This document shows, in pieces, positions 42,670-51,258 of a stretch of 62,659 nt of DNA. Within the stretch, counting starts at the first letter, position 1. Each line of letters begins with the position of its first letter. The notes beneath the pieces were generated by a model that ran no database searches, was not told where the DNA came from, and was given only the letters and a program-made list of their open reading frames with translations. Source of the DNA: Methanoculleus sp. UBA303 (GTDB lineage Archaea; Halobacteriota; Methanomicrobia; Methanomicrobiales; Methanoculleaceae); NCBI GenBank assembly GCA_002501655.1, contig DANY01000012.1, positions 1 through 62,659 of the forward strand. Reading direction: 5' to 3'. The translations under genes and the position numbers were made by a program.

Positions 42670-43854
42670 ATGCCTATGACGGGATCCTATCCGAACTATC
42701 TGATCATCGTCCTCACACTCCTCGGGGCGGTCGTTGCCTGCGGGTGCATGGCTGCCGGGGGGGAGGACGGCCCTGCCGACCGCATATCCGGGAACGGGAC
42801 GGTCACCTACGTCGATCTCGAAGGCGGGTTCTACGGTATCGTCGCGGATGACGGCGAGCGTTACCTCCCGCGAAACCTCCCGGCAGACTTCCGGGCCGAC
42901 GGCCTCCGGGTCACGTTCGTCGTCGATATCGCGAACGAGACGGCGACCATCCAGCAATGGGGAGCGCCGGTCGATATCGTCAGCATAGAGAAGGGCGACA
43001 CCCGCCGCACGGTTGCGACGAACGGAACGGTCACCTACATCGACCTTGAAGGCGGATTTTATGGTATCATCGCGGAAGACGGCATGAACTACCTTCCCGT
43101 GAACCTCCCGGAGGAGTACCGGATCGACGGTCTTTCCGTGCAGTTCTGTGCCGATCTGGAAGAAGACACTCTGGGATTCCATATGTGGGGAACCCAGGTG
43201 AAGATCCGGACCATCGAACCCATCGGCGGCGTCCGGCTCGTCTCCGGGAACGGGACCATCACCTACATCGACCTCGAGGGCGGGTTCTACGACATCGTCG
43301 CCGACGACGGGAGACGCTTTCTCCCGCTCGGCCTGGATGAGGCATGGCTGGTCGACGGCCTGAACGTGACGTTCGTCGCAGAGGTGAAGGAGGATGTCAT
43401 GACCGTCGAGCAGGAGGGAACCCCGGTTGAGGTTCTTGCCATCGATAGGGCAGGAAACGCGACGTTCGTCGCGGCAAACGGGACGGTCACTTACATCGAT
43501 CTCGAGGGCGGGTTCTACGGCATTATCGCCGATGACGGCGGGCGCTACCTCCCGCTCGGGCTTGAGGAGCGCTACCGCGTCGACGGGATGCGGATCACCT
43601 TCGCCGGGAAGATCGCGCGCGATACCGTGACCATCCAGCAGTGGGGGGTTCCGGTCGATATCATCGCTATCCCATGGGCCTGTTCAAGTTGTGGCGGAAG
43701 TGTCGGCATGGCCGACCCGGCCGCGGTCTGGTGCCTGGAGCAGGGCCACACCTACGAGACCCGGAAGAACCCCGACGGCAGCGAGTACGGTGTCTGCATC
43801 TTTGCAAACGGCACCGCGGTCGATGCCTGGGACTGCTACCGGCAGAACCACTAA
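42670..43854 (+). CDS. Lipoprotein with four tandem 75-residue repeats and a DUF333 tail
   Basis: A 394-residue exported protein: signal with YLIIVLTLLGAVVA and lipobox ACGC (Cys about 26). Then four repeats, each about 70-78 residues, headed by NGTVTYVDLEGGFYGIVADD, NGTVTYIDLEGGFYGIIAED, NGTITYIDLEGGFYDIVADD and NGTVTYIDLEGGFYGIIADD. Each runs through a YLP/FLP, a DGL/DGM-x-VTF segment and a QQWG-like end. Residues about 350-394 form a DUF333-like domain (ADPAAVWCLEQGHTYETRKN) with four Cys. The function is unknown; it is likely anchored outside the membrane. The strongly conserved repeats point to recent duplication. Confidence 0.85.
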   Translation: MPMTGSYPNYLIIVLTLLGAVVACGCMAAGGEDGPADRISGNGTVTYVDLEGGFYGIVADDGERYLPRNLPADFRADGLRVTFVVDIANETATIQQWGAPVDIVSIEKGDTRRTVATNGTVTYIDLEGGFYGIIAEDGMNYLPVNLPEEYRIDGLSVQFCADLEEDTLGFHMWGTQVKIRTIEPIGGVRLVSGNGTITYIDLEGGFYDIVADDGRRFLPLGLDEAWLVDGLNVTFVAEVKEDVMTVEQEGTPVEVLAIDRAGNATFVAANGTVTYIDLEGGFYGIIADDGGRYLPLGLEERYRVDGMRITFAGKIARDTVTIQQWGVPVDIIAIPWACSSCGGSVGMADPAAVWCLEQGHTYETRKNPDGSEYGVCIFANGTAVDAWDCYRQNH

Positions 43855-44047
43855 CACTCTTTTTGGAAGGCCGGAGCCCGGCATAAAACCGATCGTTTTT
43901 CCCTCCGGGCACCAAGAGCAGTATGGCCATCAGCCCTGCGGCACTCGTGCCGGGTTGGAGGCCTGGAATGGATGTTATGGTCGGCGAACGGAAGAACGTG
44001 GTGATCGTGGCGGCAGAAGAAGATCGGCGTCGGACCGGGGTGCGGGG
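43855..44047. other. Short spacer upstream of the HEAT-repeat gene
   Basis: ACTCTTTTTGG (about 43856-43866) is a possible terminator for the lipoprotein gene. No gene or repeat is seen in the remainder. Confidence 0.35.
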
Positions 44048-44365
44048 ATGGAGAAGAGTAACGCTGTCGCCGGCCTGATGGGGGTCCTCCGCGACGGTGA
44101 GAGCACTGACCGGATGGCGGCGGCAGAGGCCCTCGCCGCCCTCGGCCCGGCCGCCTTCCCGGGGCTTCTCTCCGCGCTCGGTGACCCCAACCCCCGCCTC
44201 CGGATGTGGGCGGCCTACACCCTCGGGATCATCGGGGACACAACAGCGGTCCCGGCGCTCATCTCGGCGCTCGAGGACGGCGACCCGGGCGTCGCGAAGT
44301 GGGCGGCCGCCGCCCTCCGCCGTATCCGGGACGCGGCCGGTGGCTGCGGCTGCCGGTCCTGCTGA
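44048..44365 (+). CDS. Small HEAT-repeat protein with C-terminal cysteines
   Basis: A 105-residue protein: ATG 44048 begins MEKSNAVAGLMGVLRDGEST, then DRMAAAEALAALGPAAFPGLLSAL, NPRLRMWAAYTLGIIGDTTAVPALISAL and PGVAKWAAAALRRI, three HEAT repeats. It ends GGCGCRSC, three closely spaced Cys that could hold a metal or a cofactor. A longer open frame upstream (from 43691) has no protein-like features. Its stop is 7 bases from the convergent DUF3821 gene. Confidence 0.78.
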   Translation: MEKSNAVAGLMGVLRDGESTDRMAAAEALAALGPAAFPGLLSALGDPNPRLRMWAAYTLGIIGDTTAVPALISALEDGDPGVAKWAAAALRRIRDAAGGCGCRSC

Positions 44366-44371
44366 ATTCCC

Positions 44372-45385
44372 TTACCGGCGCCTGCCGGCGAGGATGACGG
44401 CGAGACCGAGCGCCCCGACGACTGCAGCGACCGGGAGCGGCGCCGCGGTCGGCGTGGGGGTTGCCGGCGCCGTCGTCGCGGTCGCATTCGGCGTGGCTGT
44501 CTCTGTGGTCGTCACCGTCACTGTTGCGGTCGCCGTCACGGTCGTCGGTGCCACGGTTACCGTCGGCGTGGCCGTCGCGGTCACGGCAGGCGTCGGCGTC
44601 CCGGTCTCGACACCGACCCGATTCCCGACCGTGAACGTTACGGGCTCCGAGTTGGGGGCGTAGGCGTCGAAGGCTTCCGGCGTCCTCCACTCGGCCCGGA
44701 CGGTGTAGGTCCCCGGATCACGGAGGCCGGAGAGCGGGATTGCGCCGGGCCTGCCGGGGTCGTCGGTGTAGAACCGGGTCGAACTGACGTTCAATCCGGC
44801 GAAGTTAAGCCCGCTGATGACGGTGCTCTCCGCGCCGCCCGGATGGGTGAGCACGATATCGACCGTCGCCGGGTAGACACCGCCAGCCTGGTAGATGGCC
44901 CCGACGTCGGGGGAGGCTATCCGGAACGCTATCCGGGTGTTCTCGGAGACGGAGAGTCCGGCCAGGGGCTCGTTGTGGTAGGGGTTTGCGAGCACAACGT
45001 CAAGGAAGACCCGTGGTTCGCGGATCATAACGAGCGCCGTCGTGCCGTCAGTGGGGTTGAAGGCGTAGTAGGTCCCGTACTCGTGGCCCACGAGCAGGTC
45101 CTGCACCTCGAAGTTGGTGTCGTCGACGACCGGGATACTCTTTATGAGCGATTTTCTGGGGTTGTCGTCCTGATACTTCTGGAGCGCCACAACAGGGTTA
45201 TCCGTGGTCGCGTTGCGGAGTTGCGAGAGGTTGAGCCCCTCTTCGTAGACGAAGATCGTGTCGTAGGGCTGGATGTCGCTGATCGCCGGGCCGCGGGCCT
45301 CTGCCTGCCCCGCACAGAGGGCGAGGAAGCAGACGGCCAGGAGGAGGACCGGGAGACCTCGCCTGCGGATCCAATCTGGTGCCAT
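44372..45385 (-). CDS. DUF3821-type surface protein with Thr-rich stalk
   Basis: A 337-residue exported protein: signal about 1-31 (GLPVLLLAVCFLALCAGQAEA), a DUF3821-like domain (ISDIQPYDTIFVYEEGLNLSQL, then DDNPRKSLIKSIPVVDDTNFEVQDLLVG), a beta domain (about 145-270), a Thr/Pro/Ala stalk (about 270-320) and a C-terminal helix with terminal AGRRR. This is the standard layout of methanogen cell-surface proteins. DUF3821 is particularly frequent in Methanomicrobiales. Role in cell wall or adhesion is inferred. Confidence 0.85.
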   Translation of the reverse strand: MAPDWIRRRGLPVLLLAVCFLALCAGQAEARGPAISDIQPYDTIFVYEEGLNLSQLRNATTDNPVVALQKYQDDNPRKSLIKSIPVVDDTNFEVQDLLVGHEYGTYYAFNPTDGTTALVMIREPRVFLDVVLANPYHNEPLAGLSVSENTRIAFRIASPDVGAIYQAGGVYPATVDIVLTHPGGAESTVISGLNFAGLNVSSTRFYTDDPGRPGAIPLSGLRDPGTYTVRAEWRTPEAFDAYAPNSEPVTFTVGNRVGVETGTPTPAVTATATPTVTVAPTTVTATATVTVTTTETATPNATATTAPATPTPTAAPLPVAAVVGALGLAVILAGRRR

Positions 45386-45579
45386 GGTATCCCGTGTGCT
45401 GATCCTGTAGATATAGGTTGGTGCAGCCCCGGGCCCCGCCCGCCCCTGGCGTATGGGTGCGGTGAGCCCGACCTGATGGCACTTGCCGTGGTGAGACGGC
45501 CCGTTCCGACTCCCGCCACTCCAGTCCCGTGCGATTTCAATTCCGCACGCTTAAATAATTTCTTCTCCCAGGTTTGAGG

Positions 45580-47088
45580 ATGAAAAAGGTCGCCTTCATC
45601 GTTGCGTCACTCCTCGTCTTCTTCGCGGTCCTGGCGATCCCCATCGACCCTGCCCTCCTTGCGCCTGAGGCGAAGTCCGTTGCGGCAGTGACCGTCCTTA
45701 TGATCCTCTTCTGGGTTTCGGGTGTCATCCCCCTGGAGGCGACCGCCCTGCTCCCGCTGGTCCTCTTCCCGGCACTCGGGGTTCTCTCCCCGGTGGAGGT
45801 GGCGGTCTCCTACGGCAACGAGGTGATCTTCCTCTTCCTCGGCGGGTTTATCATAGCGATGTCGATGCAACGGTGGGGTCTGCACAGGCGCATCGCCCTC
45901 CATATCATCCGGGTTGTGGGGACGAGCCCGAAACGCCTGGTGCTCGGGTTCATGGTCGCCACAGCGTTCCTCTCGATGTGGATCTCGAACACCGCCACCA
46001 CGATGATGATGATCCCGATCGCGGTCGCGATCATCCTGACGATCATCCCCGGGACCGACCGGGCGCTCGAGAGCCTCAACGGAGAAGAGCAGGCGCTCGC
46101 CCGGTGCCTGGTCATATCCATTCCCTACGCCGCGAGTATCGGGGGCATCGCCACGATCATCGGCACGCCCCCAAACGGTATATTCATATCCCAGCTCGCG
46201 ACGATCTTTCCTGCCGCGCCCGCCATCGACTTCTTCACCTGGATGAAGTTCGGCGTCCCGTTCGCCGCCGTATTCCTCTTCCTCGCCTGGGTCTGGCTTA
46301 CCTTCGTCCCCTATCGCCGGATGGCGGCAACCCTCCCGAGCGCCCGGGGGATCATCCGGGAGGAACTCGCGAAACTCGGATCTGTATCAACGGGGGAACG
46401 GTGGACGCTCATTGTCTTCGCCCTGACTGCTCTTGCCTGGATATTTGCGCAGACAAAGGAGATTGGCGGTATCATCATACCGGGCCTCGACATCTTCTTC
46501 CCGGGTATCAAAGACTCCACCATCGCTATCTTTGGGGCACTCCTCCTCTTTGTCCTCCCGGTCGACCGGAAGGAGGGCATCTTCACCATGGACTGGGAGT
46601 GGGCGGTGAAGATACCGTGGGGCATCCTGCTCCTCTTCGGCGGTGGCATCGCCCTCTCGAACGGGTTCATCCAGAGCGGGCTTGCCGCGACGATCGTCGA
46701 GTCCCTCACCCTTATTCATGGGCTCCCGATCGTCATCCTGGTCCTCGTGGTGGCTCTGGCGGTCTCGTTTGCGACCGAGATCACCTCGAACACCGCCATG
46801 GCCGCCGTCCTGATGCCGATCATGGCGGCCACGGCCCTCAGCGTGGGCGTCAATCCGATCATACTGATGATGACTGCGGCGGTCTGCGCCTCGATGGCGT
46901 TCATGCTCCCGGTCGCCACCCCCCCAAACGCCGTCGCCTACGGGAGCGGCTACGTCACCGCGAGAGACCTTCTCGGGTCCGGCTGGGGGCTCAACCTCAT
47001 CGGCGTCGCGCTCTGGGTGTTCTTCCTCTTCACGGTCGTCCTCTGGGCGCTCGGGATCTCCCCGGACCTTCCCGCCTGGGCGATCTGA
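45580..47088 (+). CDS. DASS/SLC13-family sodium-coupled anion transporter
   Basis: A 502-residue transporter with about 12-13 hydrophobic segments. Two SNT-type substrate/sodium motifs, WISNTATTMMMIPIAVAI (about residue 130) and EITSNTAMAAVLMPIM (about 405), mark it as an INDY-like member, along with GTPPNGIFISQ and TPPNAVAYGSGYV. It imports dicarboxylates, sulfate or similar anions. ATG 45580 is chosen after the TATA box CTTAAATAAT at 45550-45559; TTG 45574 would add two residues. The CoA ligase gene follows downstream. Confidence 0.93.
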   Translation: MKKVAFIVASLLVFFAVLAIPIDPALLAPEAKSVAAVTVLMILFWVSGVIPLEATALLPLVLFPALGVLSPVEVAVSYGNEVIFLFLGGFIIAMSMQRWGLHRRIALHIIRVVGTSPKRLVLGFMVATAFLSMWISNTATTMMMIPIAVAIILTIIPGTDRALESLNGEEQALARCLVISIPYAASIGGIATIIGTPPNGIFISQLATIFPAAPAIDFFTWMKFGVPFAAVFLFLAWVWLTFVPYRRMAATLPSARGIIREELAKLGSVSTGERWTLIVFALTALAWIFAQTKEIGGIIIPGLDIFFPGIKDSTIAIFGALLLFVLPVDRKEGIFTMDWEWAVKIPWGILLLFGGGIALSNGFIQSGLAATIVESLTLIHGLPIVILVLVVALAVSFATEITSNTAMAAVLMPIMAATALSVGVNPIILMMTAAVCASMAFMLPVATPPNAVAYGSGYVTARDLLGSGWGLNLIGVALWVFFLFTVVLWALGISPDLPAWAI

Positions 47089-47096
47089 GCCCCGGC

Positions 47097-47108
47097 ACCT
47101 TTTTTTAC
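47097..47108 (+). terminator. T-run terminator after the anion transporter
   Basis: CACCTTTTTTTACC, 9 bases after the stop codon. Confidence 0.55.
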
Positions 47109-47130
47109 CCCGGGGGTCCATCACGGCCGG

Positions 47131-48486
47131 ATGGCAGACGACCGGTATCATGACCGGGTGGTGGAGACGCTTACCCGTCCGGATCTCGACGCGCTCATCG
47201 ACGAACGGGTCCGCTCGACCGTCCTGTACGCGAACGAACATTCTCCCTTCTACCGCCGGTGGTTTGAGCGGCACAACGTCCGCCCGGAGGCGATCCGGGA
47301 GCACGAGGACCTCCGCGACCTCCCCATTATTTCCGGGGCGACGATCCGGCGCTACCAGCCCCCGCAGACCACCGAGTTCTGCTTTAAGAGCGTCCCCTGG
47401 GAGGCGGTCTTCACGGTCAACGAGACCTCCGGGACGAGCGGGGTCCCGAAGAGTTTCTTCCTCACCTGGGAGGACTGGGAGCGGTATGCCGGGAAGTACG
47501 CCCGGCTCTTCGTCTCGCAGGGGTTTTTGCCCGGCGACCGGGTGGTGGTCTGCACCTCCTACGGTATGAACGTCGGTGCAAACACCATGACGCTTGCCGC
47601 CCGGGAGATCGGGGTGACGGTCATCCCGGAGGGGAAGTGCACCTTCCCGGTCCGGGTGATGACGCACTACCGCCCGACGGCCGTGATCGGGAGCGTCTTC
47701 AAACTCCTCCGGCTCGCCCGCCGCATGGAGGCGGAAGGGATCCCGCCGCGGGAGGTCGGCGTCACGCGCCTCGTCGTCGGCGGCGAGAGCTTCGCCCCGG
47801 AGTCCCGGAGTTACCTGGAGGAGGTCTGGGGCTGCCCGGTCTATAACACCTACGGGAGCACCGAGGGAACGATGTGCGGCGAGTGCACGCGCCAAGCCGG
47901 GCTCCACGTCCCCGAGGACCTGGTCCACTTCGACCTCTACGATCCCCGGATGGAACGGTTCGTCCGGGACGGTGAGACCGGCCGGCTGGTCTATACGACG
48001 CTTCTTGCGCCCGGCTGGAAGGCAGGGACACTTCTCATCAACTACGATACGGAGGATACCTGTTCGGTCGTCTCCCGGGAGCGGTGCCGGTGCGGGCGGA
48101 CGCATATGCGGATCGACTACCCCCGGCGTGAGGCGGAGACGTTCCGGATCGGGGAGGCCCTGCTCACCCGGGTGGATGTGGAGGCAGCGGTCTTTGAGCC
48201 CGGGAACATGCCCTACCTGAACGGGGAGTACGAGGCGTTCATCTACGGCGGCGACGAGGTGGGGGAGACTATCCTCCGGGTGAGCATGGAGTGCCCCGAC
48301 CCCGCCCGGGTCGACCCGGCGGCCGTCGAGGAGACGTTCCTTGCCGCTCTCTTCAGGTCCGCCCCGGGTCTTCTGGCGGCGTACGAGGACGGGTCCCTCC
48401 GTATCCTCTGCAACATCACACCGCCGGGTGGGCTCGAACTTCACCGGGTACCCGGTCGCCCGAAGCGGATCGTGGACCGGCGGTAG
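47131..48486 (+). CDS. Phenylacetate-CoA ligase-like adenylate-forming enzyme
   Basis: A 451-residue PaaK-like enzyme of the ANL superfamily. Seen: EHSPFYRRWFERH, motif A3 TVNETSGTSGVPKSFFLTW, YGMNVGANTM, A5 VYNTYGSTEGTMCGECT, and A7 region CSVVSRERCRCGRTHMRI with two Cys pairs. It would activate an aryl or other carboxylic acid to its CoA ester. In methanogens these enzymes assimilate phenylacetate or indoleacetate, but the substrate is unknown. It is next to an anion importer of the same direction, suggesting uptake then activation. Confidence 0.88.
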   Translation: MADDRYHDRVVETLTRPDLDALIDERVRSTVLYANEHSPFYRRWFERHNVRPEAIREHEDLRDLPIISGATIRRYQPPQTTEFCFKSVPWEAVFTVNETSGTSGVPKSFFLTWEDWERYAGKYARLFVSQGFLPGDRVVVCTSYGMNVGANTMTLAAREIGVTVIPEGKCTFPVRVMTHYRPTAVIGSVFKLLRLARRMEAEGIPPREVGVTRLVVGGESFAPESRSYLEEVWGCPVYNTYGSTEGTMCGECTRQAGLHVPEDLVHFDLYDPRMERFVRDGETGRLVYTTLLAPGWKAGTLLINYDTEDTCSVVSRERCRCGRTHMRIDYPRREAETFRIGEALLTRVDVEAAVFEPGNMPYLNGEYEAFIYGGDEVGETILRVSMECPDPARVDPAAVEETFLAALFRSAPGLLAAYEDGSLRILCNITPPGGLELHRVPGRPKRIVDRR

Positions 48487-48578
48487 GGTACGGGAAGTAT
48501 GAAGGGGTACTGTTATGGTGGGGGATCGAGGTAGCGAAATGAATAATAGGGTGGATGAGAGAGACTCATGCGAGAGCG

Positions 48579-48713
48579 ATGGCTAAGAAAAGGATCTATA
48601 ACCCTGTCACGGGGAAGTACTACGAGTTAAGACAACGATCGTCTGTCAACGGCGAGGCAGGGCAGATCAAGGGATTATGGAGCTCCAAAAGGAAGGCGGA
48701 AAAGAGAGCCTGA
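48579..48713 (+). CDS. Small basic protein upstream of a PIN-domain gene (possible antitoxin)
   Basis: A 44-residue frame, MAKKRIYNPVTGKYYELRQR ending KRKAEKRA, with a good ribosome site (GAGAG about 8 bases upstream). Highly basic. Its position just before a PIN protein and in the same frame (separated by one TGA) makes it an antitoxin or an N-terminal part of the same protein. It is not a known antitoxin family by sight. Base composition is less GC-rich than most flanking genes. Confidence 0.55.
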   Translation: MAKKRIYNPVTGKYYELRQRSSVNGEAGQIKGLWSSKRKAEKRA

Positions 48714-48719
48714 GGGGGA

Positions 48720-49421
48720 GTCGTAATCGCCCAACACACCTGGTGTATCGACACGAATATCCTTGCCCCCTGGGTGATGCACAAGAGCGGTATTTTAACT
48801 CTCTTTTGTGATCGCTACGGGTTATCCGAAGAGTTCAGAGAGGTCTATCTGACCAGGTACTCGCCGTCAATCTCACTTATCGATGAGATTGTCTCACAAC
48901 GGCATGGAAATCCGGCATGCGCCTATTATATCTCCTATCTGGCTCTGAACGAGCTTTTTTCTGCAATAAGGGATGAACTGCGAACAATAATCCTTTTCAA
49001 AAACGGCCTGCCCATCTCCCGCTGGCGTGACGGGAGAAACTTTCCTGATATCCCTGAAGAGTGTATGGAAGTCATCTATGCGAGGATCCAGAGTACGTTT
49101 GATCTGTTATTTGAGAACGGGGCAATTGTACCACTCTCTGATGAGCCTGAAGAGAATGGGGATAACTTCTCTGAGATATTTGCGTGGCTGATCTTGAGCA
49201 ATAAGGGGATTGAAACCCAGGATGCAATACTGTTAACAACTGCAATTCTCGTCAAAGCAGAGTATTTCGTCACCAAAGATGACAAACTGCGCAGAGAGGT
49301 AAGAGATACCCTTAAGCAGAGGTATAATGTCGAGTTGATTCAGCCAGGATATGCGCTGAGCAAATTAAAAAGTATGAGAAAGAGAGGGAGCTTCTATACA
49401 AAACATCTTCCTTGCCGTTGA
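48720..49421 (+). CDS. PIN-domain ribonuclease, toxin-like; start codon unclear
   Basis: Conserved PIN residues appear only if translation starts before 48747: WCIDTNILAPWVM carries the first catalytic Asp, then LALNELF, and GIETQDAILLTTAILVKAEYFVTKDDKL with the later Asp residues. The first standard start in frame is GTG 48774, which is after the IDTNIL motif. Between the in-frame TGA (48711) and IDTNIL there is no ATG, GTG or TTG. The start may be non-standard, or the TGA is bypassed, or the gene is inactive. AT-rich composition suggests acquired DNA. Such PIN proteins cleave RNA in VapBC-like modules. Confidence 0.65.
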   Translation, partial: VVIAQHTWCIDTNILAPWVMHKSGILTLFCDRYGLSEEFREVYLTRYSPSISLIDEIVSQRHGNPACAYYISYLALNELFSAIRDELRTIILFKNGLPISRWRDGRNFPDIPEECMEVIYARIQSTFDLLFENGAIVPLSDEPEENGDNFSEIFAWLILSNKGIETQDAILLTTAILVKAEYFVTKDDKLRREVRDTLKQRYNVELIQPGYALSKLKSMRKRGSFYTKHLPCR

Positions 49422-49687
49422 CTGGTGCATCGATTCTCAATTACCGGCACTCTCAACGGAGGAGATCATCGATCGTGTTTCGCACCGCCCGGGAGTTTGC
49501 ATCCCCGGGCACGGCTTTTCCCGGGTATCTCCACGCACCGTCCTTCCCCCGGAGGGAGGGGGGAGGAGGGCTCTGGGTGGGAGGGGACGAAGGCCAGATA
49601 TGGTCCGTTCGTTTGGAATCACTGCACCAGTATCCTGGGCCGCTACCATAATCCCCCGTGAATCCCTCATGAGTAGTGTTCGTGTCC
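49422..49687. other. Short gap after the PIN gene
   Basis: No gene is evident; it holds low-complexity G/A-rich and C-rich stretches, and a moderately AT-rich left edge continuous with the PIN module. Confidence 0.3.
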
Positions 49688-50239
49688 CTACCGCCGCCGC
49701 GCCAGCCATCCGGCCACACCGGCCGCGAGGGTCGCCGTCATCGGAACCAGCGGTCCCGCGGTGGTCGGCGTGGGGCTCGTCGCCGGAACCGTCGTCGGCG
49801 CTGTGGTGACAGACGTCGTCGCCGTCTCCGCCGGGGTGGCCACCGCCGCCTCTGTGACCGTGAAGGCGGTGCTTGCTGCGGCGTCGCCTTCGACCCACTC
49901 CACGGTCACGGTATACTCGCCGGGTTGAAGCCCGGTGGTATCCGCCGCAAACGACCATGTGTTCGCGGTGGTGTCCCCCTCCTCTACGACAACCGTTCCC
50001 GATGCGCCTGCCGCTCCGGCCGGTGCGGACTTGTTCGCGGGCCCGAACCCGACCGGCGTCGCCGTGACGGTCAGGTGGTTGCCGGGTGCAATATTCGTCG
50101 TCCCGCTGATGGTGACCGTCTTCCCGGCCGGGACGCTCCCGATATCATCGATGGTCATCTCCTCTGCGGCGGCGGTGCCGCAGATCCATGCCGCGAGCAC
50201 GAGTGCGGCCGCAACTCCGGCAAATTTCCTGACGTTCAT
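49688..50239 (-). CDS. Small stalked cell-surface protein
   Basis: A 183-residue exported protein: signal about 1-25 (MNVRKFAGVAAALVLAAWIC), a beta domain (about 26-125; IGSVPAGKTVTISGTT, VGFGPANKSAP, LQPGEYTVTVEWVEG), a Thr/Pro-rich stalk (about 130-160) and a C-terminal helix followed by LARRR. The layout matches the surface protein at 44372. It looks like a DUF3821-less relative. A minus-strand TATA box (GATATTTTTATCC, about 50276-50288) lies upstream. Confidence 0.8.
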   Translation of the reverse strand: MNVRKFAGVAAALVLAAWICGTAAAEEMTIDDIGSVPAGKTVTISGTTNIAPGNHLTVTATPVGFGPANKSAPAGAAGASGTVVVEEGDTTANTWSFAADTTGLQPGEYTVTVEWVEGDAAASTAFTVTEAAVATPAETATTSVTTAPTTVPATSPTPTTAGPLVPMTATLAAGVAGWLARRR

Positions 50240-50369
50240 CTCATCCTGCCTTGCACCTTTCTCCCCGCCCGAGAGGATAAAAATATCCGTCCCGATCCCT
50301 CCCACTTCCGGGGACAAGCTACTTACCTTCGGCCTCCATGACAGGGACGATCGGTACGGAGGAAGTTTC

Positions 50370-50654
50370 TTGACGGAGATGCAGCACGTGCCTGGAGTTG
50401 ACCGCGGCAGGGTGATCCTCTACGCCCTGAGCACCTGCGGCTGGTGTGCCAGGACAAAAGAGTTCCTTGCCGACCTCGGCGTCGGGTTCTCGTATGTCTA
50501 CGTGGACCTGCTCGCGGGCGAGGAGCGCGACCGTATAGTCCGGGAGGTCGAACGGTGGAACCCGCGGCTCTCGTTTCCGACCGTCGTCATCGACGACGCA
50601 AAAGTGATCGTGGGGTTCCAGGAAGGCGAGATCCGGGAGGCGGTCGGTGCCTGA
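50370..50654 (+). CDS. Glutaredoxin-like protein
   Basis: A 94-residue thioredoxin-fold protein: [23 protein letters not shown] with the CxxC active site, then [24 protein letters not shown] with the cis-Pro. TTG 50370 is chosen because GGAGG ends 7 bases upstream; ATG 50379 is the alternative. It overlaps the next gene by 8 bases, and that gene encodes a ferredoxin-dependent disulfide reductase, so it is probably its electron acceptor (NrdH-like redoxin). Confidence 0.88.
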   Translation: MTEMQHVPGVDRGRVILYALSTCGWCARTKEFLADLGVGFSYVYVDLLAGEERDRIVREVERWNPRLSFPTVVIDDAKVIVGFQEGEIREAVGA

Positions 50655-51159
50655 CACGGTGAGCGACGGTGAGATTGACCGCTTTGTGCGCGATCTCGAT
50701 CGGGAGGCGGAGGGCGGCGGCTATCATCTCAACCCGGATCGGGAGTTCACCAGGGGCCTCGTCCGGGGCCTGCTTACGAACCAGGGGCGCTACGGCTACA
50801 TATCCTGCCCCTGCCGGCTCGCCTCCGGGAACCGGGAGGACGACCTCGATATCATCTGCCCCTGTGACTACCGGGACCCTGATCTCTTTGCCTATGGCGC
50901 CTGCTACTGCGCCCTCTACGTCACTGCCGACGTGGAGGCCGGGATGCGTGCCGTCGGCCCCGTCCCGGAACGACGGCCGCCGCCGGAGGAGCGGGAGCGG
51001 CAGAAGGAGGAGCGTACCAGGGTCGGCCCGGCCCCGGGAGGCCTGAAGTATCCGGTCTGGCGGTGCCGGGTCTGCGGCTACCTCTGTGCGCGGGGCGAGC
51101 CGCCCGAGACCTGCCCCATCTGCCGGGTGCCTCGCGACCGGTTCGAGCGGTTCATGTAG
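50647..51159 (+). CDS. Ferredoxin-disulfide reductase catalytic subunit fused to rubredoxin
   Basis: A 170-residue two-domain protein. Residues 1-100 form the ferredoxin-thioredoxin reductase catalytic domain with CPC, CPC and CYC pairs ([32 protein letters not shown]) that bind the [4Fe-4S] cluster and active disulfide. Residues about 135-170 are a rubredoxin ([23 protein letters not shown]). Fusion proteins of this type reduce redoxins with electrons from ferredoxin in methanogens. It starts with GTG 50647 inside the glutaredoxin gene. Confidence 0.92.
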   Translation: MPDTVSDGEIDRFVRDLDREAEGGGYHLNPDREFTRGLVRGLLTNQGRYGYISCPCRLASGNREDDLDIICPCDYRDPDLFAYGACYCALYVTADVEAGMRAVGPVPERRPPPEERERQKEERTRVGPAPGGLKYPVWRCRVCGYLCARGEPPETCPICRVPRDRFERFM

Positions 51160-51258
51160 CCGGCCGGGACGGCAGGCGGCCCGTTTTGCCGAAGGGCTCA
51201 CGGAAGGCCGGCAGGCCGGATCCAGAGGTGTCATATACCGGGCCGGCAATTCTCCTGT

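Noticed and set aside
46387..48444. 685-codon minus-strand frame opposite the transporter and ligase genes
   Set aside because: Shadow of two well-recognised genes; composition is Arg/Asp/Pro/Gly-rich without a domain. The similar minus-strand frames at 18723-20174, 26112-27209 and 38264-39658 are rejected for the same reason.
48495..48512. GAAGGGGTAC after the CoA ligase, similar to the end of an ORB
   Set aside because: Only the G-string part matches; the TTCCA/TGGAA dyad is missing.
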